A DNA stretch of 64,000 bases from Gigaspora rosea (GCA_003550325.1 QKWP01000235.1:249052-313051); one strand, 5' to 3'. Counted from the stretch's first letter, positions 21,906-34,143 are shown. Notes: a model not told the origin generated them from the sequence alone. Made by a program: numbers and translations.

Positions 21906-24741
21906 ACAAGTCTGAAGCTAATTTTTCAAGTTTTTGGATCTCTGCTTCAGTATTTCTTCGTAGATTAACATTTTGTATTACTCTCGCATCTTGCCTCATG
22001 CTCTCAATATTTGCATGAAGTTCATCAACAAAGTTAAATCGAGGACAAATTTTGCTTAAATCTTTACAAAGTTTATGGATGTATTCGTATTTAGCATTAG
22101 CAATAGCTGAGAGGTTTGAAAGTGATGATTGATAATTGTTTACATCAGTACTATATTTTTGATACTGTTGGTTGGCAATATCATATTGTGCTTTCATATC
22201 TTCAAGAACTTTAGTTATTGTTTTAGTTTCCCTAGTCAATTTAACCATGGCATGATAGTGGCTATATAAATTACATTGAGACTAGGTTTAAAAAGGTTTA
22301 AAAAATTCTAGTGAATAGTAGAGTTTTAAAGATTACCTTATGGGCCCAAAATACAAACCCTACAGATATTGTTTGGTCCCATACAAGCGCAATTGGCAAA
22401 GAAATCAGTTCCAGAGCTTAATTCCATCTTAGGCTCACAATTTTCATGGCAAATAATGTTGTCTTTTAGATGAAGATTACAAACAGTACTATGATAATTT
22501 GCGGTAACAATTTTGTCAATAGTAATTGTTTCAGTTTTTGTGTAATTAGCATAAGAATTCTTTAGATCTCCAGATTTTTGTAATGCTTTCTGAGCAGTTT
22601 TCAGAGCAGCTTCGAGACTATCCTGAACCTTTTGTATATTTGCAATATCTTGGGTCACTTTAGCAATTTCAGATTTGATTTTATCTCTGTAATCTCTCAT
22701 ATTTTCAAAGGCTTTAGTCGAAGTAGGAGATAATTCAGTAATCGTTTCTAGTAATCTATTAATTGTATTAATAGACTTTGCCCAATGATGTTCAACAATG
22801 AAGCGTTCATCTTCATCATATTTCCAGACTTCAGGATCAGTGCAGAAAAATTGATTATCCATATAAAAAATTTTCTAATTACATTTAAAAAAAAAAAGTT
22901 ATTATAAGAAGTTACTGTGAACTAGAAGAATCATAAAAATATTCTAACCTTTGGCTTTGCAATTTCTTTTGAGAAAGCACCTTCTGAGAAAGAAGCACTA
23001 CTTTTTGTACACTTTGTTAAAATAAGTAAAAGTTTACCCAACAGATCATCGAGAAGGTTATTAGACAACCGAACAAATGTGTTCTTGATTGATGGAGCAA
23101 CTCTAGCTTCAGTTCCATTTGCAACGATTACAATAGCTGATAAAGAACCGGCAGAAATTGCTGTATGTAAAATCTCTTGAATATTCTTGTCATCTTGTTT
23201 AACGCCATTTGCATCACTCAGTCCAGGAGTGTCAATGAGGATAAATTTATAAGCAGGATTATCAGGATGAGCGAAAGTATAGGTATAACAATTTACAGTT
23301 TGATTTTTGGTTACATCATCAATTTTCGATTCCGAATGTTTGTTAAGAAACTCTAAAATATAATAATACAAAATTGAAATGAAATTAATGATGTTTAAAT
23401 AAAATATAAAAATAAATTTCAAGATATTCCAGTGCATATGTACCATTTTCAGTAATTTTATAAAATTTTGTGGGAATGACAATTTTTGGTTTATCGAGAG
23501 TGCCGCCTAAGAAATAATTTGTCATCGTATTGATAATAGTAGACTTTCCGGTCCCAGTTAAGCCTAATAATAAAATTTTGAAGACACCCGGCTCTCGATT
23601 AGACAAATTTATTTTATTTCGATTAAATTTTTTTTGAGTAAAATTAGTATTATTCGTGCCGTGATCAGACTGAATATTATCATTTTGGTTTTGGTTTTGA
23701 TTTTGAGATACCTCCATGAATTTCATGAATTGTGAAAACATATCCTGATAATTAGAAGTAGTCTGTTGTTGTTGGTATTGTGGGAATTGTTGTGGAAACT
23801 GTTGTGGAACTGTTGTGGGAACTGTTGTGGAAACTGCTGAGGGAATTGTCGTGGAAATTGAGATTGTGCATATGGGTACTCTTGAAAATAATTATTATTG
23901 TTATTAAACGCAGGGATGTGAGGATTTCCGTAATCATTACGCGCAGGCTTTTGAAAAGAGTAGTAAGGAGGCGGAGAATCATTATCATCAAAATCATTGT
24001 AATTGTTTTGGAAAAAATTTCTGTTATAGGGTTCTTTGTCACCAATTTCTTTTTCAAGCTTGTTTAAAAATCTTCTGGGGGTTTCTTCACTATTTTTAAG
24101 TGAAATATTATTCATGTAAGATGCCAAATCTAAAAATTATATTGTATAAATAGAATTTCAAAATTTATAAAATATTAAATTATTTATTTTACAAATAATT
24201 TATTAAACTCACCTTCATATTCTTTTCTAACGTTTGTTTCTTCCTTATTATACTTTTCTTGCAATTGCATAGCAACAATATAATCATTTTCAGTTCCGTT
24301 TCCTCTCTCATTATACATTTGTTGTTGTAATTGCATAGCAACATAATCATTACTTTCTACATTTTTGATATTACTAGTAGCTAAAGTTATGCCAAAAAAA
24401 AAAGAAGATATTTAATTCATGCATAACGTGTACACAAAAAAGAGCGCGCGCATATACGCTCTTGGATAATCATCCTACAATTACAATTTTCTATTAAAAA
24501 TACATGCCTATATTATTATTTGTACGAGACGGTTCTAAATTTTATAAGACGCATTTTTAATGCAAAGTTAAAACAATACAAAAAACATAAAAACCAAAAT
24601 CCTATACTTATTAAATGTGAAACGAATAATAAAAAGTAACTAACTTATTTCATCAGTTGCATCATTATAATCGTCGAAAAACTTCTGCTGCAACCTCATA
24701 GCAAAGGTGTAATCGTCAATATTGTCTTCGTTGCCTTGCAT
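21906..24741 (-). pseudogene. AIG1-type GTPase gene, copy A, frameshifted
   Basis: Six exons matching copy B: 24645-24741, 24213-24380, 23444-24129, 22949-23352, 22337-22874 and 21906-22261, all with GT-AG borders. It keeps the P-loop LTGTGKST, DTPG (G3) and LTKCTK (G4-like), then helical and Cys/His-rich parts. Three lesions separate it from copy B. First, an 11-base instead of 12-base unit in the QQFP repeat shifts the frame in exon 3. Second, a net one-base loss near the end of exon 5 turns CNCGP into CILGP and brings a TAA before the splice donor. Third, a deletion removes the last codons and the stop of exon 6. Exon 4 has the same length as in B (404 nt). Membrane or effector role is unknown; P-loop GTPases of this class in animals and plants act in immune-type responses. 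Calling it a pseudogene is an inference; correction by slippage cannot be excluded. Confidence 0.8.
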
Positions 24742-24893
24742 GATATTATTTACTAGTTCTTAGTTATAAAGAATGAGAAATAAATTGACATTTAGATTTC
24801 CAAGTTAATATATTATCTAACGTTGGACTGTTGCGATTGATCGGGTATGATCAATAATGAAATTTAGGGATTTCAAATTTAATGAACTATGAG

Positions 24894-24903
24894 CTTTATA
24901 TAA
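24894..24903 (-). promoter_or_regulatory. TATA-like box of AIG1 copy A
   Basis: TTATATAAAG on the minus strand, about 155 bases upstream of the ATG at 24741, in the same context (AGCTCATAGTTCATT follows) as in copy B. Conservation between the two copies supports a promoter role. Confidence 0.5.
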
Positions 24904-26490
24904 TGTCTATGAAATTATCATAACCCGTATAGCTGCCCCGAAAATCTGACACTTTTATAGATAATCAAATTGGAGTGAATGTAGACGATAGTTAATAAAC
25001 GTTTTTTTAGCGCTGATTAACGCTTGGAAATAATTGTTAGCGTTTTTGCTGCCTAACGTCATATAAAATTGGGCAGCTACCTCAGTTACGGTTATGTCAT
25101 ATTTAATCTCATGATCTAATGTCTGCCCCTTTGCACATAACTGCACATCATATTTGGATAATCTCCGTTATAATATTGGTTTTTCAGCTTTTCCTGTTCT
25201 TGTTCAGACGTGTAAACGTGACACATAATGTTCAACATAACATAAGCATCAAATTTGGAACTATAAACTTTACCAATATGGATAATGATAAGCGATGTTA
25301 ATCGTATAGATTTTATAGCCTTCATGTTCTTTGTTATATTGTGGGAAAAATTAGGTACGTTTATCTATTTTTAGCTTATTGATATCAGGAATCTAAATTT
25401 CACAAATCACCTGAACCAATTTACATGTAATATTAATATTTGTAGGATAGTAGCTATAAAATGATTATACTGTGTTTAAAAAGACCCATTGTATATTTTT
25501 ATAAGTATAGTCATTAAAATTTCGTAACAATTTAAAGTGAAAGAAACAAAAAATTAATAAAGCATTTAAACAAAAGACATAAAATGATAACTCTGAACTT
25601 TGGCAGTCAATTTGACGTATATTACACATTTTTAATCGCTGTCAATTTCAAAACTATGTACTGCTGTAATTCAATATAGCTGCGCCATATTGTAACTGTG
25701 CTATGCGCTGCAACACATTTTCATTAGAATCCTGCAAGTACCAGGCATGAGCAATTAAAAATGGTGCCTGGGCAACACTTTTAGTGACCTATTTTGCATG
25801 TGCTGTAACTATATTTAACTCTATAGCTATACATATATAGAGTACAATTTTATATTATTTTTTGACTATTTTTCTTTATCTTCATTAATAATATGCGGTG
25901 AACGATGTCACAGGTATCCATTTGTCACGAAATCTTACAAGGAACGTAGTCATGTTTGCATAACGGAGTATATTATTTACTGCTATCTAAAATGTCGTTC
26001 AGCAAATCTAACTTTTGTTTGCGAAAATCAAAATATTTCAGAGTGCATTAAATCGTATCACTTTCCTGGTTATATGCATAGTTACCTAATGGTAAGTTAC
26101 GCAGATCAATATGGACGGTATAGATGACTAGATCCGTATGGTATGGAATTAAAACACCTTTATTCTAAAATCAGCGCCATACAGCCCTATAACAAATTGC
26201 AGCACGGAATGATACTGCAATACACGAGAAAGTTTGGATATGGAACCACACGAACCTGCACGCAAATCTATACGAGACAATGTATGGGAAAACACGTTTA
26301 CAGCACGTGATAAGGTGCAGATTCCGTGCAACAGTGCACGTACTAACGTGCAATTTTATGTGTTTCTAGTGCATTGTCTCGTGTATATTTACATGCAGGT
26401 AACATATAATAGCATATATCCATACATATATACATAATAACATATATCGTATATGCTTTATTTTATTAACTAAATTTTATTATTTTATTA

Positions 26491-28465
26491 ATGGCTATCC
26501 GTTTCACATTTGTACTAAATTTAGTACAATATAAAAAATATTTTTTGAGCCATCTATTTAATAAATTTTATTCAAAGTTTACTCAAATAAATTTTGATAT
26601 TAGACTAAGGATTAATATATTTGTAGCCATGGCTACATGTAGCCGTATCAATAAAACCAATTAAATTTCAGGATCAGGTGTAACATGTAAATCAATCTTT
26701 GTGTAACAAAAACAAAGAAATTTTTAAAAATTGCTAAAATTGCTTCTAGCCTAAAAACTTGCCTATAAAACTACTTTTTTTTATGCAAAAAAAAAAATCC
26801 TCGCTAAATTTTGGTATAAACTATGCACCCTGCCCCATCCCAGGCCTCACCCTAACCCTAATATTAATCGTGGGGTTTTATTTTTATAAAAAAAATTATT
26901 TCTATAATTTGATAGTTACGTTACACCTGATCTTAGTTACGGCTACATGTAGCCTATGCTACAAATATATTAATTCTTAGACTAAAATTTGTGTACAATT
27001 TAAAAATATTTATTAATAAAAATTTTTTATAAATTAGGTTTAAAACTATTGTTTTTTTTGAAAATTTTCCGTACTTAATTTAGTACAGTAATAAAAATTA
27101 ATTTTGCTAAAAATTTTTGATAAAATTGCAAAAATATAAAATTTTTAGATTATATTGGTTCTAATTTAATTGTAAAAAAATTATTTTATTTAAAAAATAA
27201 TTTTTTAAAATAGTTTATATAAGCCTGTTTTATGGTAATACAAGTCTAAATATAGTTAGTCTATTTCTATATTTGTATAGTAAATCATATGTTTTTATTA
27301 ATAAATTTTATAAAAAAATTACTAAACTTAAATTTCTTATAACTTTTTATCTACTGATCCAATTTAATTATTTTACTACTATTAAAATCAGAAAAGCTAG
27401 CTCTACAACATATTAACATTTGAAAGAAATTTAATCAAAAATTTTAATATTTATATTTTTTTTAAAAAATTTGACTAAAACTTTAATATTAAAAAAATAT
27501 TTAAATAATTTTATTATTTCTAATATATTGTATATTAATATAATATATTAAAAATTTTATAATTAATAATTTATTTAATTAAAACTAAGTTTTAGGATTA
27601 AATATACTATAGTTTAAATAATAAAAATAAATAAAAAATAAATAAAATATATTTTAGTTAAATTTTTTTAAAACTTAATTATTGAATTTTATATTGAATT
27701 ATTATATAAATCTTTAAAAATCTATAACTTTTAATCCACTAATCCAATCTAGATAATTTAACTATCAAAATGATTCTCTTAATAAGATAATCATTTTGAT
27801 AGTTAATCATTTAAATTAGATTAGTGGATCAAAAGTTATAGGCCTTTTATTATTAAAATTGCAATATTACACTAGAATATATTAGTACTTTATTCAGTAC
27901 TATAACTCTTTTTTTTATATAATAACTTTAAATAAAATTTTACAGACTTTTTTGTAATTGTTATACCAAGTTACTTGTTTAATAGCACAAAGCAACAAGT
28001 GATTTTAATTAGTTAACTTTTACAAAAACTAAAATTTTTTAGATATTTATTAATTTTTTTAAAAAATTAAACAAATTTGAATTTTTTAAAAAAATATTAA
28101 ATCAAAAAATTATAATACATTTTTTTAAAAAGATGTTTTATATATACTCAGTTATTATATATATTTTTTTGATTGCTTATTAATATGTAAAAATTTGAGC
28201 TATTGTATTTAATTAAAGTGTATAAAAATGGTATATTATGTTTAATAAAATTATCAATATACAAAATTTTTTAAACTTTCAAAATAAAGCTTTTGTTGAA
28301 TTAGCTAACTTTTAAATATACTAAAATAAAGTATAAATATGTATTTATATATTATATAAATTTAATTTAAAGTTAATAAGAAAAATTTTTCAAAATTTAA
28401 ATTTTATAACTGTACTAAATTCAGTATTTTGTACTAAATTTAGTACAGCGAAAACAGATAGCCAT
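26491..28465. mobile_element. 1.97-kb TIR element with a paralogous empty site
   Basis: Ends ATGGCTATC[CT]GTTTYxC followed by TGTACTAAATTTAGTACA are inverted copies, flanked by TTA and TAA. The corresponding point in unit 2 (about 30860-30870) lacks it. Interior is extremely AT-rich, with more TACTAAATTTAGTA palindromes and a hairpin at 27723-27840; no transposase seen, so non-autonomous. Confidence 0.75.
27723..27840. repeat. Hairpin, about 53-nt arms
   Basis: TATAACTTTTAATCCACTAA... pairs with ...TTAGTGGATCAAAAGTTATA, and the inner arms share ACTATCAAAATGATT / AATCATTTTGATAGT. Lies within the 26491-28465 element. Confidence 0.8.
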
Positions 28466-29054
28466 TAACTAAATTTTATAATTTTATTAACTAAATTTTA
28501 TAAGTTTTATTAACTAAATTTTATATTTTATTAACTAATTTTAATTATTTTATTAATTAAATTTTATAATACAAATACTTTAATTTAATAATTTACATGC
28601 CGAATAAAAAATACTTCTAATTACTAAAACTACCAACTTTAAAAATAATCCAACAACTAATAATATTGAAAAAAATAAAGTAATAGTACTAAAATGAAAG
28701 GTTTAAAAAAAATTTGAAATGACTACTCTAGAAATAACTCCAATAGAGACAACTCTAATTGTAGCAACTCCAATGGCAGTAACTCAAGGGAGATACTAAA
28801 ATGCAATAATATACAGAAAGTAATAAAAATAAAAGAAAAAATAATATTAAAAAAAAATAAAGCTGTGATACTACCAAAAATGATAAAAAACATACACCAA
28901 AATAATAGTGATTCCAAAAGAGCAACTTCCAAGGCAATAACTCTAAAGTATGGTTTAAAAACAATGACAATAACTAAAAAAAAACTATATAAAAATTAAT
29001 GAGTTATAAAAAAAATTATAAAAAAATAAAAGAAAATAATAAAAATTATAAGGA

Positions 29055-29087
<33 letters not shown>

Positions 29088-29329
29088 TTTTTNTAATTAT
29101 TTTATCTAATTCTAAGTGATTAATATAACATATAGATGTGATCACTACTTCTGACCATGTATTCATGGTAAAAATTACATAATAAATGGCATGCCCTTTA
29201 CAAATCAAATGTAATTTGTGTGAGTCAATACACAGAAATTATTATTGTTAAGTGCAAAAAAAAACAAAAAAAAAACAACAAAATGAATAATTTGTACGTG
29301 TCAATGCACGGATTAAGAATCTTAACAAC
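28466..29329. other. Unit 1 body: A/T-rich direct repeats, poly-A/poly-T with an N
   Basis: Four to five TTAACTAAATTTTATA repeats, then non-coding sequence matching 30880-31490. At 29056-29083 a run of A is followed by nine T and an N at 29093, which marks an unresolved assembly point. No gene. Confidence 0.55.
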
Positions 29330-29678
29330 CATCACGCTAATGCACGGAATTATGATCAATAAGGATCTTAATGATCATTAAGTTAGTACATGAAATTATG
29401 ATGTTAAAGATCTTAACAATTGTTAAATTGTAATATTATACACAAATTATGATTGTTAAGAATCTTAATGATTGTGACGATCATAATATTAATGCACTAA
29501 AATTATAATCATTAAGAAGTCTTGACATCATGTACAGAAATGATCATTAAGAATCCTAACTATTGTGCATATCAGAGCATGAAAATTATAATTATGATCG
29601 TTAAGAATCTTAATGCTTGTGCACGTCAGTACACGAAAATTATGATCATTAGGAATCTTAACAATTGTGCACGTCAGT
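29330..29678. repeat. Palindromic minisatellite (GATCATTAAGAATCTTAA)
   Basis: Repeats of about 58 bp combining ATTATGATCATTAAGAATC, TTAACGATTGTGCAC and ATCAGTGCACAAAA; also 32050-32700 in unit 2. The GTGCAC and TTAAG...CTTAA parts are self-complementary. Confidence 0.75.
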
Positions 29679-30270
29679 AGTGTTCTGACCTGGATAAGTA
29701 TCACCTGGGTTACCCGTGAGTGGCGAGTAACCCAGTTTGAATTATGGACCACCCAGTGGTCGCCTTGCAGGTCACCCGCAGATCAACCCATGGGTCACCC
29801 ACATGGGTGAACTGTATGGGTTAGTTATAATTAGGGTTGTTATTCTAATTGCTAAAACTCAGTTCGATCCTGCTTGGAACCGAATCCAATAGAACATGAG
29901 TTTTTGTAGTCACATGATTTTTATTATTAAATTGATGCTCCAAATAAGTTTGATAGATTGGTTGAGCAATATTGACTGTAATAAAGATTAATAAATAGAT
30001 AAAAAAAATAATAGCAAATAGATGCAAAAACATTAAATTTTATCAATAACATTAAATTTTACTTTTTTTGTTTTTTAGAATTAGACTGCCCACCCGTGCG
30101 GGTGATCTGTAGCAAATTTTTCTATTACCGAATGTTCACCCAGGTGCCCCAGATGACCCAGTGCCCTCCTGCAGGTGACCTGTAGCAGATTTTTTTTATT
30201 GCCTAGTGTTCACCTGGGTGTCTACTCGCAAGTGACCCAGGTTGGGATTTTCATGATGGGTCAGAACACT
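29679..30270. mobile_element. 592-bp TIR element rich in CACCCGGGTGA-like motifs
   Basis: Ends AGTGTTCTGACC and GGTCAGAACACT are exact inverted copies. The subterminal regions carry GGTCACCC / GGGTGACC repeats. Unit 2 lacks it at the matching minisatellite. The subterminal repeats suggest hAT-like architecture; target-site duplication is not clear. Confidence 0.7.
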
Positions 30271-31498
30271 TTACATCAGTGCACAAAAATTATAATCATT
30301 AAGAATCTTAATAATTGTGCTCATTAGTGCATAGAAATTATGTAATTGTTAAGATTAATATACGTTAATTTATGAATATAATACTATGCACGATAGTGCA
30401 CAGATTTCAATTTTTCGTATAATAACGTGTATTAAACTTTTGGATAATCAGTTTCTATGTCGTTTCCATACAGTGATTATGAAACCATGCTTACCCACAT
30501 ACAATTTTGTATTTATACATGCATTTCTGTGTATTGAGTTTTCATAGGTCCCTATAACAAATTGCAGCACAGAATGATACTGCAATACACAGAAAAGTTT
30601 GGATATAGAACTACACGAACCTGCACATAAATCTATACGAGACAATATATGAGAAAGACGTTTACAGCACGTAATAGAATGCGGATTCCATGCAACAGTA
30701 CATGTACTAACATGCAATTTTATGTGTTTTTTCGTGCATTGTCTTGCATATTTACGTGCAAGTAACACATAATAGCATATATCTATACATATACATATAA
30801 TAACATATATCCATATATACATTTATATATATTATTTTATTAACTAAATTTTATAATTTTATTAACTAAATTTTAAAATTTTATTAACTAAATTTTATAT
30901 TTTATTAATTAACTTTTATTATTTTATTGATTAAATTTTATAATATAAATACTTTAATTTAATAATTTACATGCCAAATAAGAAAATACTTCTAATTACT
31001 AAAACTACTAATTAAAAATAATTCAGCAACTAATAATATCGAAAAAAAACAAAATAAAGCAATTGTACCAAAATGAAAAGGTTCAAAAAAAATCGAAATA
31101 ACTACTCTAGAAATAACTCCAATAGTGACAACTCTAATTATGCCAACTCCAATGGCAGTAACTCAAAAGAGATACTAAAATGCAAAAATATACAGAAAGT
31201 AAATAAAAAAATAAAAGAAAAAATAATAGTAATAAAAAAACAAAGCTGCGTTACCTCAAAAATGATGAAAAAACATATACCAAAAATGATAATGATTCCA
31301 AAAGAGCAACTTTCAAGATAATAACTCCAAAGGATGGCTTCAAGAACAATGTCAATAACTAAAAAAATTATATAAAAATTTGTGAATTGTAAAAAAAAAT
31401 TATAAATCAATAAAGAAATCATAAAAATTATAAGTAAAAAAAAATAAATAAATAATTAAATATTTATTTACTTACAAATCAAATGTAATTTTTGCATG

Positions 31499-31949
31499 AT
31501 CTGCGGGTCGATAGCATAGTGGTTATGCTCCCAGGTCCCCAATCAAAGGTTGCCAGTTCAATACCGCTTGGCGGTAAATTTGAATTTGATAGTCAGAACC
31601 CGATTAGGAATAACTGAAGTCATACAAGATGTAAGGTCAGTCCAATGAGGCACGAACTTGATGGTGGCATTTTTGTGTGACAAATATGTACCCACAGGAA
31701 ACAGGATTGAGATGGCTCAGCCAGTCCTGCAGGAAGTATAAATAATGCGGTGCGGACCCACATTTGGGCGGCGAAAGGCAAGCCGGATGAAGCCTTCATC
31801 ACAGTAACATTTCCGAGTGGCCAAAGCTCCGACGACGGAGGTCTTCTGGGTGGCGTAAGGCAAGCCGGTTGGTTTATCTGAGTTGGGTTAAGTGGAGGTT
31901 GCTCACAAGGAGGGTTACAGAGAAGAGCGCTGGGTCTTAAGATTAAAAA
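31499..31949 (+). mobile_element. tRNA-derived SINE, about 450 bp, with 17-bp target-site duplication
   Basis: The 5' part has a Pol III A-box-like TAGCATAGTGG and a B-box-like AGTTCAATACC about 40 bases apart, inside a tRNA-like segment. The body is clearly more GC-rich than its surroundings, and it ends in a short A-rich tail. AATGTAATTTTTG[C/T]ATG flanks it at 31482-31498 and 31950-31966. Unit 1 has the uninterrupted sequence (AAATCAAATGTAATTTGTGT at about 29202-29221). A minus-strand frame across the body is not a gene. Confidence 0.85.
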
Positions 31950-32049
31950 AATGTAATTTTTGTATGTCAATGCTTGGAAATTATTATTATTAAGTGCAAA
32001 AAAAAACAAAAAACAAAAATGTAATATTTATTTACTTACAAAATAAATG

Positions 32050-32700
32050 TTTTTATATGTGTTATTGTATGGAAATTATAATCATTAAGAATCTTAATGA
32101 TCATTACATTAATGCACATCTTCATCACGTTAGTACATGGAATTATGATCGTTAAGGATCTTAACGATTGTGACAATTGTGATGTCATGCACAAAAATTA
32201 TAATATGACAGGGTGAAACCCGTGCAACTAGCTAGTAAAACCCGCTATGCAGATCACATGATGGTAAAATCCACGTTAACCTATAAAACACACTATGCTA
32301 ACGCGGATTTCACCCAAACCCTATGATCAAAGCGGGTTTTACTAGCTAGCTGTGCGGGTTTCACTCTGACATACAGTATTATAATCATTAAGAATCTTAA
32401 CGATTGTGACGATCATCACATTATGATCATTAAATTGATCGTTAAAGAATCTTAACGATTGTGATGATCATGACGACAGTGCACTGAAATTATGATCATT
32501 AAGAATCTTAACGATTATGCACATCAGAGCACAAAAATTATAATTATGATCATTAGGAATCTTAACGATTGTGCACATCAGTGCACAAAAATTATGATCG
32601 TTAAGAACCTTAACGATTGTGCACATCAGTGCATGAAAATTATGGTCATTAAGAATCTTAACGATTGTGCATGTTAGTGCACAGAAATTATGTGATCATT
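32050..32700. repeat. Palindromic minisatellite of unit 2
   Basis: About ten degenerate units of ATTATGATCATTAAGAATCT ... ACGATTGTGCACATCAG, interrupted by the MITE at 32206-32371. A plus-strand frame in it repeats IKNLNDCAHQC only because the DNA repeats. Confidence 0.8.
32206..32371. mobile_element. 166-bp MITE with TA target duplication
   Basis: TGACAGGGTGAAACCCG on the left and, inverted, TGTCAGAGTGAAACCCG on the right, extending through AACTAGCTAGTAAAACCCGC; TA flanks both ends. Tc1/mariner-like. Confidence 0.8.
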
Positions 32701-32900
32701 AAGATTAATGCACATCAAAATATAGATATAATACTATGCACGAAAGTGCATGGATTTCAATTTTTCATGTGATAACGTGTATTAATTTTATGGACAATCA
32801 TTTTCCATGCAGTTTCCGTGCAGTGATTATGAAACCTGTGCTTACCTGCATACAAATTCGTATTTATGCATGCATTTTCATGTATCGAGTTTTCATAGGG

Positions 32901-34048
32901 CTAGAGCTCTAGATTATATCACGAGGCTCTAATATGAGGTCAATGGATTAGAATCGACCGTTAGGGAATTGCTACCAACATAGCAACATGTAACTTATAG
33001 ACACAGCAACGACTAGCATTACCTAAAATACAACAACCAAACTTTAATTCATGCCACAGTTATGTCAATAAGTAACGTTCAGTGTTCATTTTTCACGTGC
33101 GCAAAAGTGTGCACTCTTGTGTGGATCCAATCAAATTGCTTTATTTAAAATTTAATTGAATCCGCACACATGCGCACACTTTTGTGCACATGAATAATGA
33201 ACACTGGAACGTTCCGTAGCATTCCCTATTTAAGACACTAAATGGTGTCACGTGTCAAAATAATGATTTAAGATTGGGAATAACTACTGACACAGCATTA
33301 TCAACACAGCTAATGACTAGCACTAACCTTAACGGCACAACATGGCCATGATAGTTAAGGTTAATGTTAGAATATGACAGAATTAGGAAATTAGATCACT
33401 TTGGTAGCAATGCTCTCCTCCACGAAGGCACGTGGTCACGAGATAATGCGAAATCACAGGATCCAATTGTTCGATAAATGAGGTAATCAATAGTTTAATC
33501 TGTTATTGATTTATTATCGATATACAAGGGGAATAACTACTTGAGAATTAACTTCTGCTAATGATTTAGAACTCAACTGAGTTGTTAGCTCTTAACTGAA
33601 TTATTAGTTGTCGAACTCCAATTGAGCTATCTTTTATTTAACAAAGCAATAGGTCCTAATATACATTGTTGCTCTATCTACTAATTTGTTTTGCATCCTT
33701 TGATTATATCTGTTCGATATATTATATATAACATATATAGCATATTGAACATATCCAATGTATACATATCTAACATATTGCCAATGGAAATTCGGGTCTT
33801 CCGGGTTAGCCCAAATTCAACCCAAAACTTAACCAACAAAACCGGATGTCCTATCAAAGAAGGCGCATTAGATTCGGCGAGTGGTTAAGTCAAGGCTTCG
33901 GTCATCAATACTTTGGGGGTAACTTCTATCAGTCCTCAGTATGTTGAGAAACAACCGGAGAGAGTAATAATATATCACGTGCATAAGAAATACAGATGAA
34001 AAATTGTACTACTATGCTATTTAGTAGTAGATCGTTAGTTTATTCAAT
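32901..34048. other. Intergenic flank of the retroelement, unresolved
   Basis: Apart from the MITE, two similar pieces (GACACAGCAACGACTAGCAT at about 33000 and AACACAGCTAATGACTAGCA at about 33305) and a CATATATAGCATATTGAACA stretch near 33730-33780. The base composition rises to near 40% GC toward 34000, which suggests another retroelement remnant, but no coding motif was found. Confidence 0.4.
33081..33205. mobile_element. 125-bp MITE
   Basis: AGTGTTCATTTTTCACGTGC and its inverted counterpart AGTGTTCATTATTCATGTGC enclose GTGCACACTTTTG-type arms. The flanks AACGTTC and GAACGTT may include the target duplication. Confidence 0.75.
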
Positions 34049-34143
34049 TTATTATTGTTCGTTATGGAAGCTCTCCCTTCTGGTGAAGGAACAACTTCCT
34101 TGGCCAACAATACCTCTGTGCTCTATGAAGTACAGTATGGGAT
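34049..34143 (-). repeat. Split direct repeat B2
   Basis: Matches 34431-34524 with few differences (ATGGAAGCTCTCCCTTCTGG ... GAAGTACAGTATGGGAT). It is the outer, 3'-most repeat in the element's sense and is separated from A2 by about 100 bp of other sequence. Confidence 0.8.

Larger units (their letters stand above)
19927..26184 (-). repeat. Segmental duplication copy A (inverted relative to 41600-48510)
   Basis: Collinear, reversed similarity to 41600-48510: 3' element, AIG1-type gene with all six exons, upstream region, and a distal block containing CATACGGATCTAGTCAT-like sequence and ACCGTCCATATTGA. Similarity stops at about 26184, where the tandem repeat unit starts. Divergence is visible (substitutions, small indels, two or more large insertions), so this is not a recent copy. 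Confidence 0.85.
26185..30549 (+). repeat. Tandem repeat unit 1 (with two insertions)
   Basis: Begins CCCTATAACAAATTGCAGCA and ends with GAGTTTTCATAGG, as does unit 2 (30550-32900). Removing the insertions 26491-28465 and 29679-30270 leaves about 1.8 kb collinear with unit 2. It contains a TTAACTAAATTTTATAATTT array, an ACTCTAGAAATAACTCCAAT block and a palindromic GTGCAC minisatellite. No gene; parallel open frames in the two units are repeat-derived. Confidence 0.75.
30550..32900 (+). repeat. Tandem repeat unit 2 (with SINE and MITE insertions)
   Basis: Direct repeat of unit 1; CCCTATAACAAATTGCAGCA to TTTTCATAGG. After removal of the SINE and the 32206-32371 element about 1.7 kb remain. A partial further copy of the tail (CTATGCACGATAGTGCACAG) precedes it at 30285-30549 as the end of unit 1. 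Confidence 0.75.

Noticed and set aside
23780..24067. Plus-strand frame antisense to AIG1 copy A (and minus-strand frames at 44040-44258, 44993-45274)
   Set aside because: They are mirror translations of the Gln/Pro-rich repeat; low-complexity Leu/Trp/Ile sequence, no start context or splice sites.
26149..26437. Paired frames in both tandem units (also 30448-30822)
   Set aside because: Similar in both units only because the DNA is duplicated; no start or splice consistency, Cys/Ser-rich random composition.
31620..32009. 129-codon minus-strand frame
   Set aside because: Lies across the SINE body and its target duplication; no protein features and absent from the paralogous unit.
32492..32677. 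Repeat protein IKNLNDCAHQC
   Set aside because: Direct translation of the 58-bp minisatellite; no promoter, no splice sites.
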